DNA of 64,000 nt from Lamellibrachia columna (GCA_963662155.1 OY759267.1:33522976-33586975); one strand, 5' to 3'. Shown: positions 11,120 through 21,333, numbered from the stretch's first letter. Translations and numbers: made by a program. Notes: generated from the sequence alone by a model not told the origin.

Positions 11120-11440
11120 GAGCACACAAGCTCTTGTACTCATCAGGAGCAGACAATGCTCATCAGGAGCAGTCAGTGCTCCTATACTCGTTAAAAGCAG
11201 TAAATGTGCTCCTATATGCATCAGGAGCACTGCTCATTGAGCGCAAACTGTGCTCCAAGTCCCGTCACAATGTGTCACTTTCATAGGATCTCCTCATGAC
11301 CAAACAGTGCTCTTATAATTGTCGAGAGCAGTGCTCTTTGTGAGCAAACAGTGCTCCTATTCTCATCAAGAGCAGTGCTCCTCATGAGCGAACATACTCT
11401 TATACTCACAGCAATGCTCATGATGAAACAGTGCTCCTTT
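11120..11440. repeat. degenerate repeat of GAGCAGTGCTC palindromes
   Basis: Units of about 45-60 bp built around CATCAGGAGCAGTGCTC and AACAGTGCTCCTAT. The core GAGCAGTGCTC is nearly palindromic. Confidence 0.8.
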
Positions 11441-11498
11441 TTTCGTCAAGAGAAAGTTCACTTTCGTGGTGATCTCCTCTGGCATGTCTCTGGTGACA

Positions 11499-11850
11499 AC
11501 AGCTACAAAGAAACAGGACACTTCATACAACAGCTACAAAAAGACAGGATACTTCATACAATAGCTAAAAAGAGACAGGACACTTCATACAACAGCTACA
11601 AAGAGACAGGACACTTCATGCAACAGCTACAAAAAGACAGGATACTTCATACAACAGCTACAAAGATACAGGACACTTCACACAACAGCTACAAAGAGAC
11701 AGGACATTTCCTACAAAAGCTACAAAGAGACAGGACACTTCATACAACAGCTACAAAGAGACAGGACACTTCCTACAACAGCTACAAAGAGACAGGACAC
11801 TTCATACAACAGCTACAAAGAGGCAGCACACTTCATACAACAGCTTCTTA
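11499..11850. repeat. 30-bp minisatellite, about 11 units
   Basis: The unit contains ACAGCTACAAAGAGACAGGA followed by CACTTCATAC. The period divisible by three keeps a frame open for most of 11351-11938, but that frame is repeat-derived. Confidence 0.95.
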
Positions 11851-12626
11851 CCCAGAAACTGTTAGAATATATCGATTACCAGAAACTGACTTGATATTGC
11901 ACACAGTAGTAGTCAATTATTACAATTATGCAATATGACAAGTGTCATTATCAATTGTTTTAGTATCCCGCATGCACGCACACAAGCACACCTGCATGCA
12001 CACACGCACAACTGAAATGATTGAAAACTGATAAGAAAGAAATTATAGATTAGACAAATCTACACTGGTTGTATAAGAAATAAATGGGACAGATCATTAA
12101 TTAACCTTGAGGTTCTAATCATACGAATAAAGTGCCAGTGATTTTTACAGTATCCCATATGACAATTTTTGCTCTATGGAAATTTATTTCTTAACATGGA
12201 TGTGTCCATATTTGAGGGCTGCGACACTTATGCTTTGCCCAAATAAATATTTCTAGTGGACGGTTGGCAACAAATGCTCGTGTCAATGATGGAAGGATCC
12301 CTTGAGTACGAAGACAGAATCCGGTTTGTTTGTGCGACAAATGACAGGGAGCATACTCCAAGTTGATTGTCTCGAAAATAAGTGTAGGATTTGACAAAAA
12401 CACTACTGCAGGTCGATGACAAGACAACAATACACGTGAAGTTTTTATTAAAACTAAATTGTAACTTTAGCACACTGTGGACTGACTTCTAGCGTTGTTT
12501 CAATGGGGAAAATCAACAGTGTACTTCATTCAATCGTATCCTCTTGCGAGGGAGTTTGCAGAATTGATTGAGCCGTGTCTTGGACACTTCTGCAGTGGTT
12601 CATGAGAGATGGAGTCCACAGCAGGC

Positions 12627-12720
12627 TACACATTTACCCCGTGTGGGATCTTTTACTTCCCCTGACATAGACACCAGATAGAAGGGACCAACGGCTTTTA
12701 CTGTCTCTTCCGAAAGAATG
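12627..12720. repeat. dispersed repeat segment shared with 56757-56835
   Basis: CCCCGTGTGGGATCTTTTAC and the following GACATAGACACCA...GACCAACGGCTTT block recur near 56757-56835 with moderate divergence. The second copy continues into a tRNA-like sequence, so this may be the body or tail of the same SINE family. Confidence 0.6.
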
Positions 12721-12728
12721 TTACAGAT

Positions 12729-12838
12729 TTAACAAGATTTAACAAGATTTGCCATCCAAGCCAAAGGCCCAGATGGCAAGTGGACAAGGAAGCCATTGGC
12801 TTATCGAGAGTCCAACAATGTTCACCTACTTATAACCA
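12729..12838 (-). mobile_element. LINE 3' end, with 10-bp repeat tail
   Basis: This is the reverse complement of the 3' end of the LINE at 7540-7640 (shared TTGCCATCCAAGCCAAAGGC and AAGCCATTGGCTTATCGAGA). At the element's 3' terminus the string AAATCTTGTT is repeated, giving a short 10-bp tandem tail as in CR1/L2-type elements that end in short tandem repeats rather than poly-A. Only about 110 bp remain, a severely 5'-truncated insertion. Confidence 0.88.
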
Positions 12839-12935
12839 GATGGTCAGTAACACATTACAACATGTGGTCAGTAACATGTTATAACATGTGGTCAGTAACA
12901 TGTTACAACATGTGGTCAGTAACACGTTACAAGAT
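12838..12935. repeat. 24-bp tandem repeat, 4 units
   Basis: Units of TGGTCAGTAACATGTTACAA plus CATG. It begins directly at the edge of the LINE 3' fragment. Confidence 0.93.
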
Positions 12936-13313
12936 GGCTTCAGGTTGATGTAAGAGCTTTTTAAGACCAATACTTTGAAAATCTAAGACCTCCTTCATAG
13001 ACAGATTCAATTGAAAACAAAGCAATTTGACATCCTCTTGGGAACATTTATTTAATGGTCAATGTGTAATACACACTGATCACTAAATACATCTTTAATT
13101 AAATTTAATTAAAGATGTATATCACTCAACGATACACAATGTATTCCACCTTTGTCTATTAACAGGTTAAGGCTTAGGCCTAGTTAGGCGAATTCAAATT
13201 TAAGACTTTTAAAAGAAACTGTCAAGGCCTTACAAATGCGAGATCCAATTTAACAATTAAAGACCTTTTAAGATTTTTAAAGAATTCATGAACAGTTGTT
13301 CTACCAGACTCAC

Positions 13314-13423
13314 ATGATGGCATCGACAGACTTTGGCTTGATGAAGATGGCGATAGGGAAGAGTCCAGCCATCTACAGTCTCTTGATGGCGTTGCCGCTG
13401 ACATCCAGGATACAGTGCTTGCC
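13314..13423 (-). pseudogene. dlg1-like: dlg-like guanylate-kinase-domain exon with in-frame TAG
   Basis: The exon encodes the middle of the MAGUK guanylate-kinase-like domain: GKHCILDVSGNAIKRL, a TAG, then MAGLFPIAIFIKPKSVDAIM. It starts after a CTGACAG acceptor and ends at a GTGAGT donor (13308-13313). The stop is at 13373-13375, where DLG proteins have Gln, so CAG to TAG is the simplest change. Flanking residues are perfectly DLG-like, so the lesion is recent or is a sequence error. Translation through it would lose the end of the domain. Possible stop readthrough or RNA editing cannot be judged here. The following C-terminal exons (ending near the usual WVP motif) were not found at lower coordinates. 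Confidence 0.88.
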
Positions 13424-13535
13424 CTGTCAGAGACAGACACAAGTATACATCAAAGATACAGTGCTTGCCCTGTCAGAGACAGACACAAGTGTACATCAAA
13501 GATACAGTGCTTGCCCTGTCAGAGACAGACACAAG
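13411..13535. repeat. 46-bp tandem repeat, 3 units, duplicating an exon's splice acceptor
   Basis: The unit TACAGTGCTTGCCCTGTCAG plus AGACAGACACAAGTGTACATCAAAGA occurs three times. The lowest-coordinate unit includes the acceptor and first bases of the dlg-like kinase exon, so two extra copies of the acceptor plus 13 exonic bases lie upstream in the intron. Confidence 0.92.
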
Positions 13536-13569
13536 TGTACTCGTTGTACAACCAATCAAATCTGTTGTT

Positions 13570-13980
13570 TCATACACTCCTATTACTGGGGACACTTAAT
13601 GTTATATACTCTTGGTATCAAGAAATACCATAGGACATTTAGGCTATTTCCACATTTTAGTAAACTCCTCTTACTGAAGGCGCTTATTTTTTTTTTACCA
13701 GGGACACTTGCAATTTACGAAAACTTGTCTAAATATGACACTTTAATTTCAAACATGCCCCTTATATTGATGGTACAAGTCATTTCAGCAACTCTCTCTC
13801 TCAACAAAACACCTTGAGGACACTTGTTTTGTCTTATTGATGACACTTCAAAACAAGGGTTTTGTATTGACCGAGGACACTTGTAATTTGCCTTAACTGA
13901 GGATACTTCCAATTTGCATACTAATGACACTTGTAATATGTCTCACTAGGACACTTGTGATTTGCATACTGAGGACATTT
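13570..13980. repeat. degenerate GGACACTTGTAATTTGC repeats
   Basis: Diverged short units (about 20-40 bp) of the form GAGGACACTTGTAATTTGC fill the intron between the two kinase-domain exons, densest at 13860-13980. Confidence 0.6.
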
Positions 13981-13982
13981 AC

Positions 13983-14155
13983 ACTTTCTGCCACCTCCCT
14001 CACTGATGCGACGCTCGTTCCATAGAGGTTGCTATTGTACTGGCCTGCCTCTATAAACAGGTTGTTTTGTATATCCGCCTCCATCTGTTCCCACGACTCG
14101 ACAAAGTGGTAGTCGCAATGGTCAACCTCGTGTTCTCGTTGCAGCAGTGTTGTAT
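13983..14155 (-). CDS. dlg1-like: dlg-like guanylate-kinase-domain exon
   Basis: A 57-codon exon reads [20 protein letters not shown] followed by [20 protein letters not shown] and [10 protein letters not shown], a clear match to the kinase-like domain of Discs-large MAGUKs, where the fold binds phosphopeptides rather than phosphorylating GMP. The start is placed after CATAG at 14156-14160 so that the preceding residues TTLLQRE align with the conserved TTRPKRE. The RPK to LLQ difference is unusual if this start is right. The end at a GTAAATG donor (13981-13982) gives phase 0, matching the next exon's GGC start. The preceding exon with the P-loop-derived part of the domain was not found between here and 17924. 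Confidence 0.88.
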
Positions 14156-15039
14156 CTATGACAGCAATGACATGACACTACAAGTGACATGGTGACAGTA
14201 TCACACAAATGTTTGTGACAGACATTATTTGACAAGGACTGTCATTTAACAAATATTGTTGCATAAAACTCCATCCTCAACTGATTTAGCTGATCGCAAA
14301 TCCTGTTCGTTGATGTCGAAATATGTAGTGTGTGAATAGTTTAAGTAGTATCTGCAGTCGATTTAATAAAAAAATGCCTATTTTTGTTAAAATCATCAAA
14401 ATAATTCACTTTAGTCATTAGCTTTGGTAAGGTTTAAAATAGCAGGTATCCAAAATGGTAAATACTGTGTGGGTTAATGCCGATCATGGACGTGAATTCC
14501 ATTCTCTCACCGATCACATAACAAAGTGACACAATTTCACCAAGGGTGAAATTTGTGAGTTTTCAGCGTTTCCATTATCACTTCACTTAATCTTTGACCA
14601 AACATTAAGTAATTTAATAGTTTGTCTGATGATTTAAAAAAAAAAATACATACAAAAGTTGTACAAATGAGCTAGCATGTGGCAGTGGTTACTAGTTAGG
14701 TTTGATCTTTGCATAATAAATTTGCAATGAGAATATTGAAAAAATCAAATTGAGAAGGGACCATCACTGAATAAAGACCATCACTTTTTAAAGACAGTTG
14801 CTTAACAACTGACCATCATTTAACAGATGTTAAGACTTAACAAGGACCGTCAATGAATAAGGACAATTTGAAAAGGTTAAGAGATAAAATATCAAGGCAG
14901 TTACACGTTTTGCATGAATATTATTTCTTACCAATAGAGATGTTACAAATACAAATAAATTCAGTGGTGCAATGCTCTGTAAAACAGTAGTTTAGTTAGC
15001 CAATAAAAACCGGTGCACAGCCTGTTTGACACAGACCAC
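14156..15039. other. intron-like sequence, no gene seen
   Basis: AT-rich DNA without a recognisable exon. I looked on the minus strand for the start of the dlg guanylate-kinase domain and did not see it. Confidence 0.5.
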
Positions 15040-15580
15040 CACTTAACATGGGCGGTGACATAAGATAGGCCATTACTTAACATGGGTGGTAACATAAGAT
15101 AGACCATCACTTAGCATGAGCAGTAACATAAGTTAGACCATCGCTTAACATGGGTGGCAACATAAGATGGACCATCACTTAACATGTGCGGCAATATAAA
15201 ATAGACCATTACTTAACATGAGCGGTAACATAAGATAGAACATCACTTAACATGGGCGGTAACATAAGATAGACCATTACTTAACATGAGCGGTAACATA
15301 AGATAGACCATTACTTAACATGAGCGGTAACATAAGCTAGACCATTACATAACAAATGTAGCCATTTTGTACTATCATCTGCAGTGCCCCCAAACATAAC
15401 ATTCATGCGGTCCAGGGAAAAACGTTGATACAGAGGATGGTGAAATTGCAAAAAACGATTGAAATGAAGAAACACCTTTACTTAACATGGGCGGTAACAT
15501 AAGATTGAATATTACTTTACATGGGCCGTAACATAAGATAGACCATTACTTAACATGGACAGTAACATAAGATAGACCCA
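15040..15580. repeat. 34-bp minisatellite, about 12 units, interrupted
   Basis: The unit contains AACATAAGATAGACCATTAC followed by TTAACATGGGCGGT. The array is split at about 15362-15478 by other sequence that includes a copy of part of the reverse-transcriptase scrap found at 15577-15800. Confidence 0.92.
15412..15470 (+). repeat. short copy of the adjacent RT fragment
   Basis: GAGGATGGTGAAATTGCAAA and the following AATGAAGAAACACCT match 15613-15655 with a few changes. This is a duplicated piece of the same retroelement scrap inside the 34-bp array. Confidence 0.7.
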
Positions 15581-15800
15581 GGGAAACGTTGAGAGAAACC
15601 AGAAGACAGAAAGAGGATGGTGAAATTACATAAAAAGATTGGAATAAAGAAACATCTGAGGATGAAGGTAGCGGGAAACAGACTGCGACGAACAGGGCAC
15701 ATTCAGAGACTGAGTGAGGAGAGATTGACAAAGAGAGCAGGGAAACCAAAGTTGGTGGTAGAAGAGGAAGACCAAAGTTAAGGTGGAGAGGGAGAGGGAG
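15577..15800 (+). mobile_element. RTE-like reverse transcriptase C-terminal remnant
   Basis: The plus strand encodes GNRLRRTGHIQRLSEERL and, after one frame change, GGRRGRPKLRWR. The pair 'RLR-x-x-GH-x-x-R' then 'GRRxRGRPKxRW' is the signature of the C-terminus of RTE/RTE-X-type non-LTR retrotransposons. It is distinct from the CR1/L2-type elements elsewhere in the window. Frameshifted and short, so non-functional. Confidence 0.7.
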
Positions 15801-15989
15801 AGGGTGAAGAGTCAAGAACAAGGCAGGTGTGAACAGCAAATAATGACAGAAGATCGAGAGATAAAGACAAGTAGTTGTGAGGAAAACAATTTGCGATGTG
15901 GCCCAGAGAATAAGACAACATGTCCAAGACAAGAGTTTGTAACGAGAGACTTATGTGGTACGCAGCTTCCAATGTTAATGGTATTTTGG

Positions 15990-17200
15990 TAGCAAGGTTG
16001 GCAAAATAAACATACTGAAATATTAATGTTAAAAATATGTAATCAAGTCTCAAAATTTTTTTATTTAACCAAAACATTTGACTTAAATTTGTTCTGACTT
16101 TTTTGACAGATAAACAGATAACGGTAAACCTATATTAACAAATACCGTGGTTCAGTAAAACACCTGTGACGTCAGAATAGACATACCGTATTTGACCTAA
16201 TAAGCGGACAGTATGCTTGAAAAAAATTGGGCTATGTAAAAATGTCAAGGAATCTGTTCTTATAAGCATACACAAACATGTTTTCTCTAGACAATAAGAT
16301 GACTGTTTAGCACTATTAGTATCATTAAATTTTGGTGTCTAGTGTAGAACAATTGAAAAGTGGTGCCAACTGTTTAACACCAGATGGCGACACTTGTTCC
16401 ACACTAGTCACATTACAATAATTATGGATCCTGCAGATTAAAAAGAGGGTGTATGCTAATGCACCACTAATTAAAATGGAAACAAGAAGTCGGTTACGTT
16501 ACTTAGTCCTGTTGTACGACCGCCTCGTAAGACAACACAGTCTCCTCTCCCGCTGAAACAACGGTCACCTCACATCACAATTACATTAAAACTACAGTAC
16601 TTTGTCTTCTTACATGACGTCATTTTTCATGACATTCGATTGCTAAGAATATTACAATAAGCCCAAACATTTATGATACAGTGGACTCTCAGTATATGGA
16701 ATAAGGGATTTGCCCAAACGGTTCCATGTATAATAATGATAACAATAAAAAAAAAACCAGAATCATTAAGCATGATATCATGAACAGAGATGATCTTGCT
16801 ATGTAGAATATGTTGATATTTGGCCAAACTGTTCCATGTATAACAATGACAATAATAAAACTTCAATAACACCTCAATCCCCATAACCTGAGCTCAGAAA
16901 CACAACAAACCAGAAACGTTAAACATAATATCATGAACAGGGATGAGCAGAAGTCATCACCAGACTCTGATCAGAGCAAGAGACCGCCGAGGATTTAGGC
17001 TGGAAATGCAATTGTTAAAAAATACACTACAAGATACATAAAACTGTGCAGTTGTGATAATTGATTTATCATGAAAGACTGGAATTTAATGAACATTAAA
17101 AAAGAAACAACTATAATATTAGCAATATATATGGAAGAGCTGCAATCACAGAACGTGACACTACGTAGTGAGACATTACATAAATAAGACAACCCAGTAT
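15990..17200. other. no recognised gene
   Basis: Intron-like AT-rich DNA. CCAAACGGTTCCATGTATAA (near 16715-16735) and CCAAACTGTTCCATGTATAA (near 16823-16843) mark a short internal duplication. No exon of the dlg-like gene was recognised here. Confidence 0.45.
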
Positions 17201-17204
17201 AAGG

Positions 17205-17365
17205 ACATCAGGCTCTTGAGGACATCAGGCTCGTGAGGACATCAGGCATGCGAGGATGTCGGGCTCATGAGGATGTTGGGCTTGTGAGGACATCAGGCTC
17301 ATAAGGATATCGTGTTCGTAAGGACAACGGGCTCATAAGGATATCGGGCTAATAAGGATATCGGG
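17205..17365. repeat. 17-bp tandem repeat, about 10 units
   Basis: Diverged units of AGGACATCAGGCTCGTG. One variant series has GATATCGGGCT. Confidence 0.9.
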
Positions 17366-17639
17366 TTTGTGTCCCAGCTTTGCCCCATTCGGGTCATTCC
17401 CAACTAAATAAATATACCTTTTATGTTGGTGGATTTGGAAGTAATGAAAATGACAATATCCAAATGAACTACACTTCGTTTTCACAACTAGTATATCAAT
17501 TGTGTGTAAAGTGTGAAAGAAACTGTTGACACAGGACAGTCTTAATGAAGTGTACAAAATATGAACTGTCTACAAACTAGTCATTTAATGTTTTTATTAA
17601 AGCTTTAATACTGGTTGACGGGTGCACTATCACAAGTAA

Positions 17640-17912
17640 TGTGGTGTATGAGTGCAATGTGGTGTATGAGTGCATTGTGTGGTGCATGAGTGCACTGTGT
17701 GTTGCATGAGGGTACTGTGTGGTGCATGAGTGCAGTGTGTGGTGCATGAGTGCACTGTATGGTGCATGAGTGCACTGTGTGTTGCATGAGTGCACTGTGT
17801 GTTGCATGAGTGCACTGTGTGATGCATGAGTGCACTGTGTGATGCATGAGTGAACTGTGTGGTGCATGAGTGCACTGTGTGGTGCATGAGTGCACTGTAT
17901 GGTGTACGAGTG
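17640..17912. repeat. 22-bp minisatellite, about 12 units
   Basis: The unit GTGCATGAGTGCACTGTGTG plus 2 bases. It ends only a few bases from the splice donor of the dlg-like HOOK exon (17918-17923), so the array forms the first part of that intron. ATGCAT and TGCA palindromes recur. Confidence 0.95.
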
Positions 17913-17923
17913 CATCGCCCTAC

Positions 17924-17990
17924 CTTTGGGTCTGATCCTTTGCCAGAAAACTTGACATTTATTAGTCTCGCCCTCTCCTTCCTCTCCACC
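17924..17990 (-). CDS. dlg1-like: dlg-like HOOK-region exon
   Basis: A 67-bp exon encodes VERKERARLINVKFSGKG then SDPK, the basic segment that follows the SH3 domain in Discs-large proteins (the HOOK/I3 region, a protein 4.1 or calmodulin interaction site in characterised DLGs). The acceptor CGACAG and donor GTAGGG are clear. The first base completes the Arg codon begun by the SH3 exon, so the two exons join in frame as KRR-VERKERARL. It is sandwiched between two minisatellites. Confidence 0.92.
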
Positions 17991-17999
17991 CTGTCGACA

Positions 18000-18310
18000 C
18001 AGACATGTTGACATGGCACTACTGACATCCGACACAAGACATGATGACATGGCACTATTGACATCCAACACAAGACGTGATGACATGGCACTATGGACAT
18101 CTGACACATGACATGGCACTATGGACATATTACACAATACATGATGACGTGACACCATGGACATCTGACACAATACATCATGACATGGCACTACTGACAT
18201 CCAACACAAGACATGATGACATGTCACTACGGACATCCGACACAAGACATCATGACATGGCACTATGGACATTTCACACAAGATATGAATGGCCACTATG
18301 GAAATAAAAC
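18000..18310. repeat. minisatellite of about 36 bp, 8 units
   Basis: Units of ACAAGACATGATGACATGGC plus ACTATGGACATCTGAC. It begins within about 10 bp of the acceptor of the dlg HOOK exon and occupies the intron on that side. Confidence 0.9.
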
Positions 18311-18627
18311 ATGATGACATGACACAACTTCCGACACTGACACTGCAGCATGTCAAAGTTAATATTCTGACTGCTGACACAGCCAATACGCCACCAACAT
18401 AGTAAAGGTAACCTTGTTGCATTAGTCTACAGTTCATTCAATATGCTTTAAAGAAATTGTGTTAGAAGGCACAATACAATAAAAGTTAGCATAACACTAG
18501 AATGGATACAAAATTGAATCTGAATGTTATTTTTAAAATTAGTTATTTTAAAAGATATCATGTTGGTACTATATTTAGAAGTGAAAAGTCAGTTTGAGTG
18601 TTTTCATAAATTGTGTCATGGATGACA

Positions 18628-18750
18628 ATGACTGAAATAAGGCACACGTTGGTGACAGTGACTGATGGCTGAAACAAGGCACACGTTGGTGACAGTGACT
18701 GATGGCTGAAACAAGGCACACGTTGGTGACAGTGACTGATGGCTGAAACA
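18628..18750. repeat. 37-bp tandem repeat, about 3 units
   Basis: The unit GTGACTGATGGCTGAAACAA plus GGCACACGTTGGTGACA is repeated three times with almost no divergence. Confidence 0.94.
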
Positions 18751-18850
18751 ATGTTGGATTACAACATTCATGTTTGTTAAACAAATTACGAATACTGTCA
18801 TAGAGTCATCTATGTCAGAGACACCGACATCGACATTGACACTGACTTAC

Positions 18851-19027
18851 CTCCTCTTGCTGTGGATAATACCAAGGCCGTCATCGTCGTCAGGTGGCAC
18901 TAGTTTGCGTGCCTGCCACCACTCATCATCACTGGCATTGGTGACATGGAGAATGTCACCATACTTAAATGCCAGGCAGTGACTGGACAGACCAGTGTCT
19001 TTACTCGGGTCGTAGTCAAACAACGCC
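18851..19027 (-). CDS. dlg1-like: dlg-like SH3-domain exon
   Basis: A 177-bp exon encodes [34 protein letters not shown] and IIHSKRR, a near-exact match to the SH3 domain of DLG MAGUKs (scaffolds at septate junctions and synapses). ALFDYDP, the DEWWQAR strand and the SKRR end are all conserved. Between them lies an acidic insert, PPDDDDG. The usual I-P-S-K-R-R reads I-H-S-K-R-R. The acceptor TTGTTCAG and donor GTAAGT are strong, and the phase fits the HOOK exon exactly. In DLG genes the exon just upstream encodes the end of PDZ3, which I could not find. Confidence 0.95.
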
Positions 19028-19182
19028 CTGAACAACAGTAGTAATGTGTGAGGAACGTAGATCTATTTCAACAACACAGTTACAATTACATTCAATATGC
19101 TCTATCTAATACATGGGTGCAATACTGATTATCATATTGTGTCCCATACAGATGGAACTGGTTATTTATGTCATGACGAGTT

Positions 19183-19570
19183 TATTGCATGTGAAATGAG
19201 TTTTTAGTATACAGCGAAATGTTTCGAAATATTTCCAACAGACTTAACACTAACAGGGAGTGAGTTCCACAGAGTCGGTGCAGCAACTGAAAAAGCACTA
19301 ATCCCAACATTTGTCTTAACACTGGGAACAAAAAGTAGATTAGAATTAGATGATCGAAGCTGTCTGAGCTGTCTTGCAGGAGTGAGCAGTGAATGTAAAT
19401 ATGCTTGTTGCTTGAATCATAGTGCTCGATACGTAATCGTACAGATCTTAAAAATGATGCGACATCAGACAGGAAGCCAATGCAATGTTTTAAGAAGTGG
19501 TAATGAGTGAGAGAAACAAGGCGACCAGTGAAACTAGTGCCAAACAACTTTGCACACACTGAAGTTTTAA
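19183..19570 (-). mobile_element. L2/CR1-like LINE reverse-transcriptase 3' fragment
   Basis: In minus-strand frames the sequence reads KTLHWLPV, ARQLRQLRSSNSNLLFVPSV and KTNVGISAFSVAAPTLWNSL, the classical C-terminal region of L2/CR1-clade reverse transcriptases (HWLPV ... APxLWNSLP). Frame changes and stops are present. It lies in the dlg-like intron between the linker and SH3 exons, where PDZ3 exons are expected. A relative occurs at 35185-35360 and in the second array copy. Confidence 0.85.
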
Positions 19571-19892
19571 GATGTCCTTGAGAGCAATATTATGATAAAG
19601 GGAATTGCAATAGTCTATTCTACTGCTAATAATAGTAGTTGCAATAGTTTTGGTGACATCAAATGACATATATCGTCAAATACAATGAAGATCACGAATG
19701 TGATAAAAGCATTCTCAAGTACAATTTCTGCACTTACATACATTGACGTCCTGACATGTGACGCAGGTTTGAAAAGAAGAAATAAAGACTACAAGATCAT
19801 CAAAACCATGATTACTGTCACAAAAACTGATTGCCCATGATCACACGGTTACATAACACCAGCAGTCAAACATTACATGCAAGGACACTAAC
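19571..19892. other. intron-like, no exon seen
   Basis: No recognisable coding sequence. PDZ3 of the dlg-like gene should lie between the flanking exons but no GLGF-type motif is visible. Confidence 0.5.
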
Positions 19893-20094
19893 TGTGGAAT
19901 TGTGTCTTCCTTTGGAGATCCTGCAACGGCCGGGTAACTTGGGCTGTGGCTGACAGTGGAGGTTCTCTGCTGCTGCTGCTGTGGCTGCTGCTGTAGCTGT
20001 GGCATCTGGTGTGGTAGGTGCAGCTGTGGTGGTGGTGACTGTTGCTGCGGTGGCAGCTGTGGTTGTGGTGGTGGCTGAATGTAGTCTGTCTGGT
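19893..20094 (-). CDS. dlg1-like: dlg-like Pro/Gln-rich linker exon
   Basis: A 202-bp exon follows the acceptor CCCTGTCCACAG and ends at a GTTAGT donor. It encodes DQTDYIQPPPQPQL, a run rich in Pro and Gln including QQQPQQQQQ, and then SYPAVAGSPKEDTIPQ. In DLG proteins the PDZ2-PDZ3 linker is variable and often Pro/Gln/Ser-rich, and the acidic end resembles the EDIPRE-type stretch just before PDZ3. The first two bases complete the Asp codon begun by the G left at the end of exon 21201-21333, so the splice phase matches. A CAG repeat underlies the Gln run. Confidence 0.85.
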
Positions 20095-20299
20095 CTGTGG
20101 ACAGGGAAGCAAGTGTCACAAGAAGTGGCACAGACCTGCAGGGGTGCCAAGTATGTTGCACATAATGCGGTAGATCTACCACTTTTCGAGATGTGAAGAT
20201 CAACTTATTAAATCACTGATTTTTCAGTTGCTGTGTTAAGCAACAATACTGCTCACTCAGACTGATGGAAGTCATGGTTTTCGTTTTATGCACCTGTGA

Positions 20300-20835
20300 G
20301 TTACTAAAAAACCATTTGTAACTACAATTAAGAATATCACGCCAGTGGTTTACTAGGATAACCTAGTTCAATACACATCTTAATTTTCATTGGCCACGTC
20401 ATACTGTTACATAACCCTGTCACAAGGACCATAGTCTGGCAATATTTGCTTCCCAAATGAAAATATATTCATATACATCTATTCATATACCTGCCAATAG
20501 GACATGGCCATGCTATTTGGATCCAAACTCAACTTATGTAACATATTTTGTCCTTTGGTAACATGCTTGTTTGAGACTTTGCTTTGGTTCTGTGTATGTT
20601 GGCCTCTGTTAATACATCACTTGTAGTCTAGGTTACCCCGATTTCAGAGAACTACACTTACCAGTTGCGCTGGTTAATATGTCGTTTGGAGAAATGACTG
20701 GAATCTCCCACCTTCAGAGCACATTTTGAGTAAGCCGCTGGCATGATATTCCTGATTTTAGTTGCACGTGATTAGATTTATTACCTATTTTAGGGGCACA
20801 GCCCCCAAAACCATGGCTTTTACTTCGCTTTAATT
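20300..20835. repeat. dispersed repeat, copy 1 (pair with 21935-22365)
   Basis: Blocks such as TGGTTTACTAGG, CAAATGAAAATATATT, AGCACATTTTGAGTAA and CCCAAAACCATG occur in the same order and orientation in both copies with about 20-30 percent divergence. No coding potential. It is probably an old non-autonomous element sitting in two dlg introns. Confidence 0.75.
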
Positions 20836-21200
20836 GGTAGCAAACCCGTTGTGGCTGGTCAGAAGGGTAATGAGGAGATATGATAGTGAATATCTGGCAC
20901 CACGGTGCTTTGCTCCGCGACAGCAGGGGAAGTGTGGAATTTGTCAATTTTAGTATATGAATTTACTTAATTCTGGAGCATTTTCTACGTGAGATGGTGA
21001 TTGGGCAGTATTTTAGGAGTCAAAATAATACACAGACAACTTTACTCAAATGTATGGATAACTTAGTGTTTCCCCAGTACCTCCAATTTTAATTTAACCT
21101 AGCTGTACTGTCTTTTGTAGGAACTACAAATAAAGTACTTTACCTAGCAAGCACTGTATGACTCAAGGGACTAACATTCAATGATTCTGTGACCACCTAC

Positions 21201-21333
21201 CAGGAGGCAGTGTATGACTTGATGGGCTTGTGTTAAACGGCTTGGCCACTGTCAATACAACCCTCTCCAGTGTGGCCTTCAGACATTCCACGGCTTCTTT
21301 GTGCGTCACATTTGACAAGTTGACTCCATTTAC
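21201..21333 (-). CDS. dlg1-like: dlg-like PDZ2 second exon
   Basis: A 133-bp exon encodes VNGVNLSNVTHKEAVECLKA, TLERVVLTVAKP and FNTSPSSHTLPP, the C-terminal half of PDZ2 (the THKEAV helix lines the peptide-binding groove) plus the start of the linker. It follows an acceptor TTTCAG and ends at GTAGGT. It joins in frame with exon 21740-21876 (LLA-VNGVNL) and with the linker exon. Confidence 0.94.
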
